A DNA stretch of 64,000 nt from contig JACJWG010000016.1 in the NCBI GenBank assembly GCA_020637235.1, positions 1 to 64,000 on the forward strand, written 5' to 3'. Positions within the stretch are counted from its first letter, which is position 1; each line of letters starts with the position of its first letter. The position numbers and the translations under genes were made by a program. The notes beneath the pieces were generated by a model, which made no database searches, was not told the origin of the DNA, and was given only the letters and a program-made list of their open reading frames with translations. Origin of the DNA: Acidimicrobiaceae bacterium. GTDB lineage: Bacteria > Actinomycetota > Acidimicrobiia > Acidimicrobiales > Ilumatobacteraceae. Positions 1-8,026 of this stretch are shown here, in pieces.

Positions 1-1271
1 TCGGTGACGTCGCGCTGGTCGTGCATGATGTCGATCACGGGGTGCGGCGTGTCCGGGTCCATCTCCGTCGAGTTGGCACCCACCAACCCCATCACGTTGC
101 GGGCGAAGTCGATCGTCATCGCCTGCAGACCGAGACACAGCCCGAGGCAGGGGATGTCGTGCTCGCGTGCGTATCCGGCGGCGGCGATCTTGCCCTCGAA
201 TCCCCGCTCCCCGAAGCCGCCCGGGATGACGATGCCGTCACAGTCGGCGAGCCGGCCGGCCGCCAGCAATCCCTCGACGTCCTCGGCCTGGATCCAGTCG
301 ATCTCGACCTTCGCGCCGTGGTGGAAGCCGGCGTGCTTCAGGCTCTCGACGACCGAGAGGTACGCATCCTGCAGGTCGATGTACTTGCCGATCAACCCGA
401 TCTTCACCGGCGCGGTGGCGGCCTCCACCTTGTCGACGACGTCGCGCCACGGCTGCAGGTCGATCGGTGCGTCGAGCCGCAGCACGTCGCACACCACCGT
501 GTCGAGGCCCTCCTCGTGCAGGATCAGGGGCAGCTCGTAGATGTTGCGGGCGTCAGCTGCGTTCACCACGGCGTTCTCGTCGACGTTGCAGAGGTTCGAG
601 ATCTTCCGCTTCAGCGGGTCGCTGAGCGGCGCCTCGCTGCGGCACACGATGATGTCCGGCTGGATGCCACGGCTGCGCAGCTCGGTGACCGAGTGCTGGG
701 TGGGCTTGGTCTTCTGCTCGCCCGACGGGCCGATGAACGGCACCAGGGTCACGTGGATGTAGCAGATGTTGTCGCGACCGGCGTCCTTGCGGTACTGCCG
801 GATCGCCTCGAGGAACGGCAGGATCTCGATGTCGCCGACGGTGCCGCCCACCTCGGTGATCACGACGTCGACGTCGTCGGTGGCCAGCCGCTTGATCCGC
901 TTCTTGATCTCGTCGGTGATGTGCGGGATGACCTGCACGGTCTTGCCGAGGTAGTCGCCGCGTCGCTCGGCGGCGAGCACCGCCTGGTAGATCGATCCGG
1001 TCGTCGCGTTCGAGTTGCGGGTGAGGTTCTCGTCGATGAACCGTTCGTAGTGGCCGAGGTCGAGGTCGGTCTCACCGCCGTCGTCGGTGACGAACACCTC
1101 GCCGTGCTCGAAGGGGTTCATGGTGCCGGGGTCGACGTTGATGTACGGGTCGAGCTTCTGCATCGTCACCCGCAGACCGCGCAGCTTGAGCAACCGCCCG
1201 AGCGAACTCGCGGTGAGACCCTTGCCGAGGGAGCTGGCCACGCCTCCCGTCACGAAAATGTGCTTGGGCAT
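1..1271 (-). CDS. pyrG: CTP synthase, 3' end outside window
   Basis: Converts UTP, ATP and glutamine to CTP in the cytoplasm, the last step of de novo pyrimidine nucleotide synthesis. The minus-strand frame is open to the window edge and begins MPKHIFVTGG behind a GGAGG ribosome site. The synthetase domain shows the P-loop stretch VASSLGKG near residue 10 and KLDPYINVDPGTM. A class I glutaminase domain follows, with the nucleophile elbow GLCLGLQ near residue 380. About 423 residues are present; families run to about 550, so roughly the last 130, including the catalytic His/Glu, lie outside. Its place beside the SteA/SteB-recN block matches mycobacterial gene order. Identification is secure. 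Confidence 0.97.
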   Translation of the reverse strand, partial: MPKHIFVTGGVASSLGKGLTASSLGRLLKLRGLRVTMQKLDPYINVDPGTMNPFEHGEVFVTDDGGETDLDLGHYERFIDENLTRNSNATTGSIYQAVLAAERRGDYLGKTVQVIPHITDEIKKRIKRLATDDVDVVITEVGGTVGDIEILPFLEAIRQYRKDAGRDNICYIHVTLVPFIGPSGEQKTKPTQHSVTELRSRGIQPDIIVCRSEAPLSDPLKRKISNLCNVDENAVVNAADARNIYELPLILHEEGLDTVVCDVLRLDAPIDLQPWRDVVDKVEAATAPVKIGLIGKYIDLQDAYLSVVESLKHAGFHHGAKVEIDWIQAEDVEGLLAAGRLADCDGIVIPGGFGERGFEGKIAAAGYAREHDIPCLGLCLGLQAMTIDFARNVMGLVGANSTEMDPDTPHPVIDIMHDQRDVT

Positions 1272-1324
1272 CCAGCGACCTCCGTCTCCAGGTTCGTCCT
1301 GAGGCGAACCGACAACGGGAGAGC

Positions 1325-1330
1325 AGCATA
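1325..1330 (-). promoter_or_regulatory. Possible -10 element upstream of pyrG
   Basis: On the minus strand the 117-base gap before pyrG contains GATATGCT, with TATGCT about 54 bases upstream of the start codon. Unlike many genes here, pyrG also has a clear GGAGG, so a leadered transcript is expected. I see no convincing -35 element. Confidence 0.3.
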
Positions 1331-1388
1331 TCGCGAGGCCCCCGACCCCCGCGCGGATCCCGGACGGCCCCGCAGCGGTCGACGGCGG

Positions 1389-2282
1389 TCAACGGCGCCG
1401 CTCGGGCAGCGCCCCCAGCCGGTCGAACCAGCGCAGCGGCGGGGTCGCGTCGATCACCCGGGTGAAGCTCACGCGCTCACTCACGACGTTGAGCCCCACC
1501 AGGACGACGAGTGCGACCCACTCCCCCGTCGAGCCCACCGCGACGACGAGGCCGTAGCCGACGGCGGCGCCGAGGACGTTCGAGCCGGTGTCACCGAGCA
1601 TGCACGTCTCGCGCAGGTCGGCCACGAGTAGCCCGGCGCCGGCCCCGAGCACCAGTGTCATCCCGGCCAGTGCACCCACGGCGCCGAGCCCAACGCTCGG
1701 GTCACCCGCCACCGCAGCCAGCACCACCACGCCTGCGCCCGCCACCAACGACGCCTTGATCGTCCTGCCCGGGGCGCGGTCGAACAGGTTGCCGACGTTC
1801 GCCGCTGCGGCGACGACCAACCCGGCGCGCACGACGTCCCAGCCGTCGCCCGGGACGACCAGCACGCCGACCAGCACCCCGCCCACCAGCTTCACCAGTC
1901 CCGTCGTCACCTGCCCCTGCGCCAGCGCGCCGAGGTGGCCTCGGAACCCCTTGGTCGCGGCGCTGGCGGCGCCGGCACCGACGAGGTCGTCGAGCAACCC
2001 GAGCAGCCCGAAGCCCAACGTGCCGGTGACGAAGCCGGAGACCGCCGCCACCTGCTCGGTCTCGTCGGAGCCCGCCAGGGCGGTTCCGAGCGACCACAGC
2101 GCGGCGACCGCGACCACGGCGAGGACCACCATCACCCCGCTGGCCACGGGCAACTCGTGATCGCGGTAGTTGCGGCGACGCACCACGTCGGCGGTGCGGA
2201 ACTGCTCGCCCATCGTGCGCCACGACGCCGCGCTCACGGCGGCGCCCGCCACGAAGGTCACGAGTGGCAGCAGATCGTTCAT
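1389..2282 (-). CDS. MraY/WecA-like glycosyl-1-phosphate transferase family membrane protein
   Basis: Multi-pass membrane protein of 297 residues, almost entirely hydrophobic helices. It carries the signatures GLLDDLVG near residue 80, NVGNLFDRAPGR and MLGDTGSNVLG, which resemble the aspartate-rich loops of the polyprenyl-phosphate GlcNAc/MurNAc-pentapeptide transferases (GT4 family, MraY/WecA). It would act at the inner face of the membrane, moving a sugar phosphate onto a lipid carrier. Start MNDLLPLVTF overlaps the upstream stop by 4 nt (ATGA), implying translational coupling to the ectodomain/membrane gene and murJ. It is shorter than MraY (about 320-360), so the substrate is unknown. The family call is fairly sure, the exact reaction is not. 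Confidence 0.72.
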   Translation of the reverse strand: MNDLLPLVTFVAGAAVSAASWRTMGEQFRTADVVRRRNYRDHELPVASGVMVVLAVVAVAALWSLGTALAGSDETEQVAAVSGFVTGTLGFGLLGLLDDLVGAGAASAATKGFRGHLGALAQGQVTTGLVKLVGGVLVGVLVVPGDGWDVVRAGLVVAAAANVGNLFDRAPGRTIKASLVAGAGVVVLAAVAGDPSVGLGAVGALAGMTLVLGAGAGLLVADLRETCMLGDTGSNVLGAAVGYGLVVAVGSTGEWVALVVLVGLNVVSERVSFTRVIDATPPLRWFDRLGALPERRR

Positions 2283-4294
2283 CGACCCGACCTCGTCACC
2301 GGCGCCATCGTCGACGCCACGACCCACGGGATCGCCACCGCGAGCATGATCGACGGCACGGCGAGGCCGCTGTCGTTGAACCCGTAGCCGAGCACCGCCA
2401 CCGTCGCGAAGCCGGCCAGGAACACGCGCAGCGCCTGCCGGCGCCGGATCGCGGGCAGCACCGTCTCGCGGCGGCGCCAGGCGACGACGGCGACGGCGAC
2501 GAGCACACCGATCAGGACGAACGACCAGAAGCTCGACGTCAGGATCGCCATGTTGGCGCGCAGCTTGCGGCGGATCACCAGGCCGCCGTCGCCGTGCAGG
2601 AGGTCGTCCAGGAATCGACCGAGATGGGTGCGCGAGGCTGCGTCGCGCTGCAGGTCGACGACCGCCAGCGTCGCCAGCACCGCCACGGTGGCGGCTCCGA
2701 TCGCGAGCGACCGCCGCCAGCCGACACGCCAACCAGCGATCATCGAGATCGTCACCGCGAAGGCCGGCACGATCGCCAGCGTGCCACCGACATCGCTCCC
2801 GAACCCAGGTGCGGCCACGGCCACGGTGGTGACGCCGCCGACGAGGGCCGCGAGCTGCAACACGGTGGTGCGGCCGGCACGAGTGTGCAGCGCCACCGTC
2901 GCGGCCACGATCGCTGCGGCGCCCACCAGCCCGAACGAGAGGTTCCCGTAGCCCTGGAACCGTCCGGCGACGGTGGGTGTGTAGCCGAGCGGCGTGTTGA
3001 TCTGCAGGCGCCCGCCCGTGCACACGTCGATCACCAACAGGGCCCACAACACGATGGCGAGCGCCGCGACGCCCGCCCAACGCCCGACCCGCGACAGGGC
3101 GCTCGTCACGATCGACGCCAGCGCCGCCGCCGCCACGGGCACCACGACGACGACGAACTCGAGCGGGAGTTGGTGGTACGCGACCAGACCGGTCGCGAAC
3201 GCGATGGTCGGGTAGGCGATCACGATCGGTGCGAGCGTCCGAGCCAGCCGCGCCCGGCGGCCGAGCGCCGCCGCGCCGCACACCACCAACAGCACCACCA
3301 GCACCACGCTCACCGGACCCACGGCACGGTCGCGGAACAGCACCCGCTCGGCGAGGTCGGCGAGTTCGGCCTCGTGCTCGGCCCGTGACGAGTCCCCTGC
3401 GACGACACGCATCTCGGTGCCGCTCATGGCCGCAGGCACCTCGGTGGCGGGCCCGTCGAGCGCGCTGAGCACGGCCGGTGCGAGATCCGGCAACGTGACG
3501 TATCCGGCGCGTCGTGTCGTCGGGCTCACCAGTGCCCCGGCGCCCGACCCGGCGGGCCCCGCACCGAGCGGGTGTCGCACCCCGACGGCGGTCACCTCGG
3601 CGAGGTCGTTCGTGGCCGACGGTGCGAACACGACGACGAGGGCCGACTCGGGCAACGTCAGCGCCGCGATCCGACGGTCGATGTCGGCGAGCGCTGCCGA
3701 GCGATCGGCGGCCCGCTCGACGTCGCCGAGCCCGTCGAACTGCACCAGCGTCACGCCGGGGTCGACGCTCGTCGGGCTGTCGGCGGCCACGTACCTGCCG
3801 ACGCATCCCTCGGCGTCCATCAGCGCACCGATCGCCGCGAGCGGGCCGTACACCGCGGTGGGCACCCCGAGCTCGGCGAGGCGTGTCCCCAGCGCACCGG
3901 GCTCGGCGCCGTTCAGGTCGTCGTCGGCGGCAGCCGTCGCCGACGCCGCGAGCACGGGGAGGCACCGCCCGTCGATCAGCGACTCACGCACCCCGTTCAC
4001 CTCGACCCGATTGCCGGCGCCGACGGTGAGGTACCCCTCGGGCGTGCTCGTCTCGGGGCCGATCCCACGCACGCTCATCGTCGCGGCCGACGACATCAAC
4101 GCGTCGATCGCCGGGGTGTCGGTGGCCACGAGGTCCTGCCAGCGCAGACCAGGCACGCTCACGAGCACCACCGTGTCCGTCCGACCGAGCGGCGTCGACG
4201 CCGGGCCCGAGCCGCCCGACACGCCGAGCGTCGCGAGCACGGCCACCACGACGGCGACGAGCACCCACCCGATCGCGGCTCGGCGCTCACCCAC
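2279..4294 (-). CDS. Large extracytoplasmic-domain membrane protein of the murJ cluster, function unknown
   Basis: About 671 residues. An N-terminal membrane anchor (IGWVLVAVVVAVLATLGV) is followed by a roughly 320-residue ectodomain with alkaline-phosphatase-superfamily flavour (VVLVSVPGLRWQDL, TPAIDALMSSAATMSVRG). About ten membrane helices fill the C-terminal half. The GTG chosen at 4294 has GAGG eight bases upstream and overlaps the murJ stop; GTG at 4303 is the alternative. The longer upstream open frame lies inside murJ and is rejected. Flanked by MurJ and an MraY-like enzyme, it most likely serves envelope polymer assembly or export; that is inference from context. I do not recognise a named family with certainty, and metal-binding residues are not obvious. 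Confidence 0.7.
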   Translation of the reverse strand: MGERRAAIGWVLVAVVVAVLATLGVSGGSGPASTPLGRTDTVVLVSVPGLRWQDLVATDTPAIDALMSSAATMSVRGIGPETSTPEGYLTVGAGNRVEVNGVRESLIDGRCLPVLAASATAAADDDLNGAEPGALGTRLAELGVPTAVYGPLAAIGALMDAEGCVGRYVAADSPTSVDPGVTLVQFDGLGDVERAADRSAALADIDRRIAALTLPESALVVVFAPSATNDLAEVTAVGVRHPLGAGPAGSGAGALVSPTTRRAGYVTLPDLAPAVLSALDGPATEVPAAMSGTEMRVVAGDSSRAEHEAELADLAERVLFRDRAVGPVSVVLVVLLVVCGAAALGRRARLARTLAPIVIAYPTIAFATGLVAYHQLPLEFVVVVVPVAAAALASIVTSALSRVGRWAGVAALAIVLWALLVIDVCTGGRLQINTPLGYTPTVAGRFQGYGNLSFGLVGAAAIVAATVALHTRAGRTTVLQLAALVGGVTTVAVAAPGFGSDVGGTLAIVPAFAVTISMIAGWRVGWRRSLAIGAATVAVLATLAVVDLQRDAASRTHLGRFLDDLLHGDGGLVIRRKLRANMAILTSSFWSFVLIGVLVAVAVVAWRRRETVLPAIRRRQALRVFLAGFATVAVLGYGFNDSGLAVPSIMLAVAIPWVVASTMAPVTRSGR

Positions 4295-5883
4295 CGCCGG
4301 CACCTCGAGCGACGAGCCCTCGCGGGCCCACGCCGGCCATGGCGCGCAGCGCGAGTACGAACACGACGACGCCGGCGGCGCCGGCGACACCGATGGCCGA
4401 CAGCGACGAGAGCCGGTCGTCGCCGAACCGACTCTGGACCGCACCCATCACCACCGCGGCGGCCCCGGCGGCGCCGAGCGACCCGAGCGCGATGCGTCCG
4501 GTCCGGCGGACCGGCGGACCGTCGATCAGACGTCGCACACGCCAGCCGAGGAGCACGGCGGTCACCGTCTGCGCGGCGCCGTAGCCGAGGGCGATCGCCG
4601 CGGCACGATCACCGTCGTCCATCACGATCGACGTCAGGATCATCACTCCCACGCCCGTCAGCGCCGACACGGTGACCAGCCGCTGTGGCCCGCACCTGGT
4701 CGAGGCCGAACATCACCCGCGTCATCACGACCGCGAGCCCGTACCCGACGAGACCCGGGCCGAACGCGACGATCGCGTGTGCGATCGGTTCGGGCCCCTG
4801 GCTGCCCGCCTGCCCGAGCGACGCGACGACGTGCGCGATCGGCCACGCGAGCGCCACCAGCCCAGCCGTACCGAGCGCCAGCAGCGGCACGACCACCTGC
4901 ACCGACCGGGCGACCTTCTCGGCCGTCTCGGCGTGGAGCCCCCGCTGCCACGTGTCGGCCACGCGAGGAGCCAGGGCCGTGGCGACCGGCACGGCGAACA
5001 GGGCGTGCGGCAGCACGAAGAAGGTGAACGCCAGCGAGAACACCGCCACACCGCCCGCCGCGCCCGACCCGAGCACCATCGCCGCACCCATCGGCACCAG
5101 GGTGCCCACCACCGACAGCATCGCCCACCCGATCGTGGCCCGCAACAGCGCGAGGCTCGGGTCGCGCGGCGCCCAGCGGGGCCGCCAGCGCACCCCGTCG
5201 AGTACGAGCACGACGCCGGGGACGGCGGTGAACGCGATCACGGCGAGGGTCGTGCCGCCGGCCAGCAGCGCGAACTCGACGGCGTCGAGGTGCAGCGATG
5301 CAGGCTGACCGCCTCGCGCCCGACGAAAGCCGAGATAGCAGCAGATGACCACGAGGTTGTTCACGGCCGGCGCGAGCGCGGCGGCGGCGAAGCGCCCACG
5401 CGCCGCCAGCGCCGCCGAGGTCACCATGCCCACGCCGTAGAACACGATCTGCGGCACGAACACCAGCAACATCGGCGTGATCAGCGAGCGCTTGTCGGCG
5501 GCGAGCGTGGCGTCGTCCTCCAGCGCCGACAACACCCACGCCACGGCTGGCGCCGCCGCCATCGCCACCACGGCGATCACGCCGAGCACGACCACCATCG
5601 CGCCGGCGACGGCGCCGGCGGCCTCGCCCAACCCGGCGTCGCCGCCACGCCGGCGTGCAGCGACGAACGACGGGACGAGCACGGCCTGCAACACACCGCC
5701 GGCGACCAGCTCGAACAGCAGGTTCGGGATCATGTTGGCCGCGTGGTAGGTGTCGCCGAGCGGGCCACTGCTCAGCACGGCTGCGGCCACGAGCACCCGG
5801 ACGAAACCGGTGAGCCGTGACGCCAGCGTGCACGCGGTGACCACCATGGTGTCACGCGCCATCCGCCCCTCGAACTCGTCCAC
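4287..5883 (-). CDS. murJ: MurJ/MviN lipid II flippase, interrupted by an apparent frameshift
   Basis: MurJ flips lipid II across the cytoplasmic membrane. The N-terminal part (from GTG 5883, or ATG 5862 giving MARDTMVV) reads through typical MurJ segments such as ASRLTGFVR, DTYHAANMIPN and MFGLDQVR to about residue 398. That frame then turns into an unrelated basic tail ending at 4609. The true continuation (LVTVSALTGVGVMILT, then four more membrane segments) lies in another frame down to 4287. Removing one base from the CCC run at 4689-4691 (plus strand) joins them as VRPQRLVTVSAL, giving about 530 residues, normal for the family. MurJ is usually essential, so a sequencing or assembly error is the simplest reading; a real lesion is possible. 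Confidence 0.88.
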
Positions 5884-5904
5884 GACCTCGCTCGGGATCC
5901 GCGC

Positions 5905-6858
5905 TCAGGATCCACGTTCGGGGATCGCGTCGCTGGCGCCGTCACGGAAGCCGAAGTGGCCCACGGTGCCCGCTCGAGCCGCCTCGAGCCCGAGCACGGT
6001 CGCCACCCATCCGAGGATCGTCTCGGCGTTGTCGACGGTGCTCAGCTCGTCGCGCAGACGGCCGTCGTCCCGAATGGTCTGCACGAACGACGGCGCCGGT
6101 GTCTCGTTGTCCTGTCCGACGCGGCCCACCTCCGACACGAGGACGGCCATGTTCGCGCCGGCCGGGTCGGACATCTCGATCAACCCCGTCAGCATCGGCG
6201 TGGGGTCGTTCGCGACGTTGCGATCCGTGAGCACCAGCACCTCGATGGTGTCGACGGTGAGTTCCTCGCCGTTCACGTCGAGGAGGTCGACCAGTCCGGC
6301 GTCCTCGAGGTCGCCGAACGCGCTCCGGACGAACCCGCCGGCGACCACGCCGTCCTTGCCCTCGATCGCCGACACGACGGGTGGCACCAACGTGGCCAGG
6401 CGTTCACCGAACACCTCCATCGGCACCACCTCCTCGCTCGGGGTGACGCCGAGCACGGCGGCCACACGCTCGACGGCTTCGGGGTCGAACACGGCCGGGG
6501 CGATGCGGAGCTGCGCGAGCACGGCGCCCGACGTGGCGCGCAACGTTCTGAGCACGCCGTCCACCACGTCGTCGTCGACGGCGCCGACGACCATCACCAG
6601 CACCCCGGTGGCCGCCAGTCGGCCGCTCACCAGCTGCGCCGGACCGTTCACCTCCCAGTCGTCGAGCTGGGCGAGCTCGGCGGCGAGTGCGTCGTTCTCG
6701 GCACGCTCGAGCGCGATGTTCTCCTCGGCCGACTCGAGCCGCGCTCGTGTGCTGTCGAGCAGCGGCCCGCGCACGACCGTCGAACCGGCGGCGATGCCGA
6801 TGGCGAGCGCGACGAAGACCGCCACGAGGCTGAAGATGTGTTGTCGGAGGCTGATCAC
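5905..6858 (-). CDS. SteB/MctB-family membrane-anchored protein
   Basis: 317 residues: one N-terminal membrane helix (ISLRQHIFSLVAVFVALAIG), an immediately following coiled-coil stretch (residues ~35-65, rich in Glu/Ala/Leu), then a soluble extracytoplasmic domain. It matches the family annotated as copper transporter MctB in mycobacteria (Rv1698) and as SteB in corynebacteria, where SteA and SteB form a septal complex controlling peptidoglycan hydrolysis. GTG at 6858 is chosen because AAGGA lies ten bases upstream and the helix begins at once. It sits between murJ and steA, and the adjacent SteA homologue favours the cell-division role over copper export. No copper-binding motif stands out. 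Confidence 0.8.
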   Translation of the reverse strand: MISLRQHIFSLVAVFVALAIGIAAGSTVVRGPLLDSTRARLESAEENIALERAENDALAAELAQLDDWEVNGPAQLVSGRLAATGVLVMVVGAVDDDVVDGVLRTLRATSGAVLAQLRIAPAVFDPEAVERVAAVLGVTPSEEVVPMEVFGERLATLVPPVVSAIEGKDGVVAGGFVRSAFGDLEDAGLVDLLDVNGEELTVDTIEVLVLTDRNVANDPTPMLTGLIEMSDPAGANMAVLVSEVGRVGQDNETPAPSFVQTIRDDGRLRDELSTVDNAETILGWVATVLGLEAARAGTVGHFGFRDGASDAIPERGS

Positions 6859-6880
6859 GGCGCGTCCATCCTTGCAGGGG

Positions 6881-8026
6881 TCACCAGCCGATCCGAGCGC
6901 GCAGCCACAACCACAGGCTGCGGAACCACAGACGAACCGGCTCGCTGACGGCGACCACCAACGCCAACGACGACACCATCGCGACGACGAACAGCGCGAT
7001 GTCACGCCCTTTCACCACCGGCCGGTACAGGTTGTTCACGCCCTTCGCGTCGACGAGGACCCGGCCGACCTTCAGCCGGACCAGGAACGTGGACGCCATG
7101 CCCTGGCGTCCCTTGTCGAGGAAGTCCTCCATCGAGTTGTGCGTCCCGACCGCGACGATCAGCTCCGTCCCCCGCTCGTACGCGAGGAGCATCGCGATGT
7201 CCTCGCTCGTACCGGCGCTCTCGAACAACAGGTACTGCAGACCGAGCTCACGCAGTCGGTCCGCACCGGGCGCACGTCCGCCCGCGTAGGCGTGGACGAT
7301 CAGCTCGGCCCCACTGCGCAGCGTCGCCTCGGTGACCGAGTCCATGTCACCGATGATGATGTCCGGCGTCAGGCCGAGGCCGACGATCGCATCGGCACCG
7401 CCGTCGACCCCGATGAGCACCGGCCGCATCTCACGGATGTACCCCGATCGGTGCAACGCCGCCAGGTCTTCGCGGAAGTCGATCCCGCGCACGACGATCA
7501 GCGTCTGACGCCCTCGGAACTGCACCGACGACGGCGGGAGGTCGGGGCTGTCGGTGGCGAGGTGGCGCTCACGTCGGAGGTACTCGAGGGTGTTCGCCGC
7601 GAACAGCTCGAGCTGGCGGCCGACGCTCGCCCGAGCCTGCGCGACGGCGGCGACGAGCTCGTCCTCGGTGTGGCGATGTCCGCTGGCGATCACCTCGCCG
7701 TCGACGACGATCCGGTCGCCGTCGACGGTGACCACCTCGCCCTCGGAGATGCGCTCCAGCACGCCGACACCGACGTCGTCGACGAGGATCACACCGCTGC
7801 GCACGATCTGGAGCGGGCCGAGGTTGGGATAGCGCCCGGTGAACGATTTCGCCGCGTTCACCACCGCCACGACGCCGGCGTCGATGAGCGCGTCGGCAGC
7901 GACGAGATCGACGTCGGAGTGGTTGATCACGGCGATCTCACCGGACTCCAGCCGCTTCGCGAGGTCCTTCGTCCGCGGGTCGGGGCGGGCCCGGGCGGTG
8001 ACGGACGTCTCGGCACGCGACGACAT
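6881..8026 (-). CDS. steA: SteA-like cytokinetic ring protein
   Basis: 381 residues. The central part is a thiamine-pyrophosphokinase-like fold (VLIGVDGGADAI, then DIIIGDMDSV near residue 225), and the C-terminus has hydrophobic segments (DIALFVVAMVSSLALVVAV) that anchor it. Corynebacterial SteA is a septal protein acting with SteB. The enzyme fold is retained but no thiamine role is established for this family. Its ATG overlaps the recN stop by 4 nt (ATGA), and the SteB-like gene follows after 22 nt, so recN-steA-steB probably form one unit. Gene order is identical to that around Rv1696-Rv1698. Family assignment is good; the septal role is inferred from homologues. Confidence 0.85.
   Translation of the reverse strand: MSSRAETSVTARARPDPRTKDLAKRLESGEIAVINHSDVDLVAADALIDAGVVAVVNAAKSFTGRYPNLGPLQIVRSGVILVDDVGVGVLERISEGEVVTVDGDRIVVDGEVIASGHRHTEDELVAAVAQARASVGRQLELFAANTLEYLRRERHLATDSPDLPPSSVQFRGRQTLIVVRGIDFREDLAALHRSGYIREMRPVLIGVDGGADAIVGLGLTPDIIIGDMDSVTEATLRSGAELIVHAYAGGRAPGADRLRELGLQYLLFESAGTSEDIAMLLAYERGTELIVAVGTHNSMEDFLDKGRQGMASTFLVRLKVGRVLVDAKGVNNLYRPVVKGRDIALFVVAMVSSLALVVAVSEPVRLWFRSLWLWLRARIGW

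Noticed and set aside
21..1631. 536-codon plus-strand open frame over pyrG
   Set aside because: Shadow of pyrG and the MraY-like gene; Asp/Val/His-rich text without recognisable domains.
4600..4700. Programmed frameshift site in murJ
   Set aside because: No convincing slippery heptamer or downstream structure seen; a homopolymer error explains it more simply, though not excluded.
2264..5820. Several long Arg/His/Thr-rich plus-strand frames opposite murJ and its neighbours
   Set aside because: Composition typical of antisense high-GC frames; the minus strand encodes clear membrane proteins.
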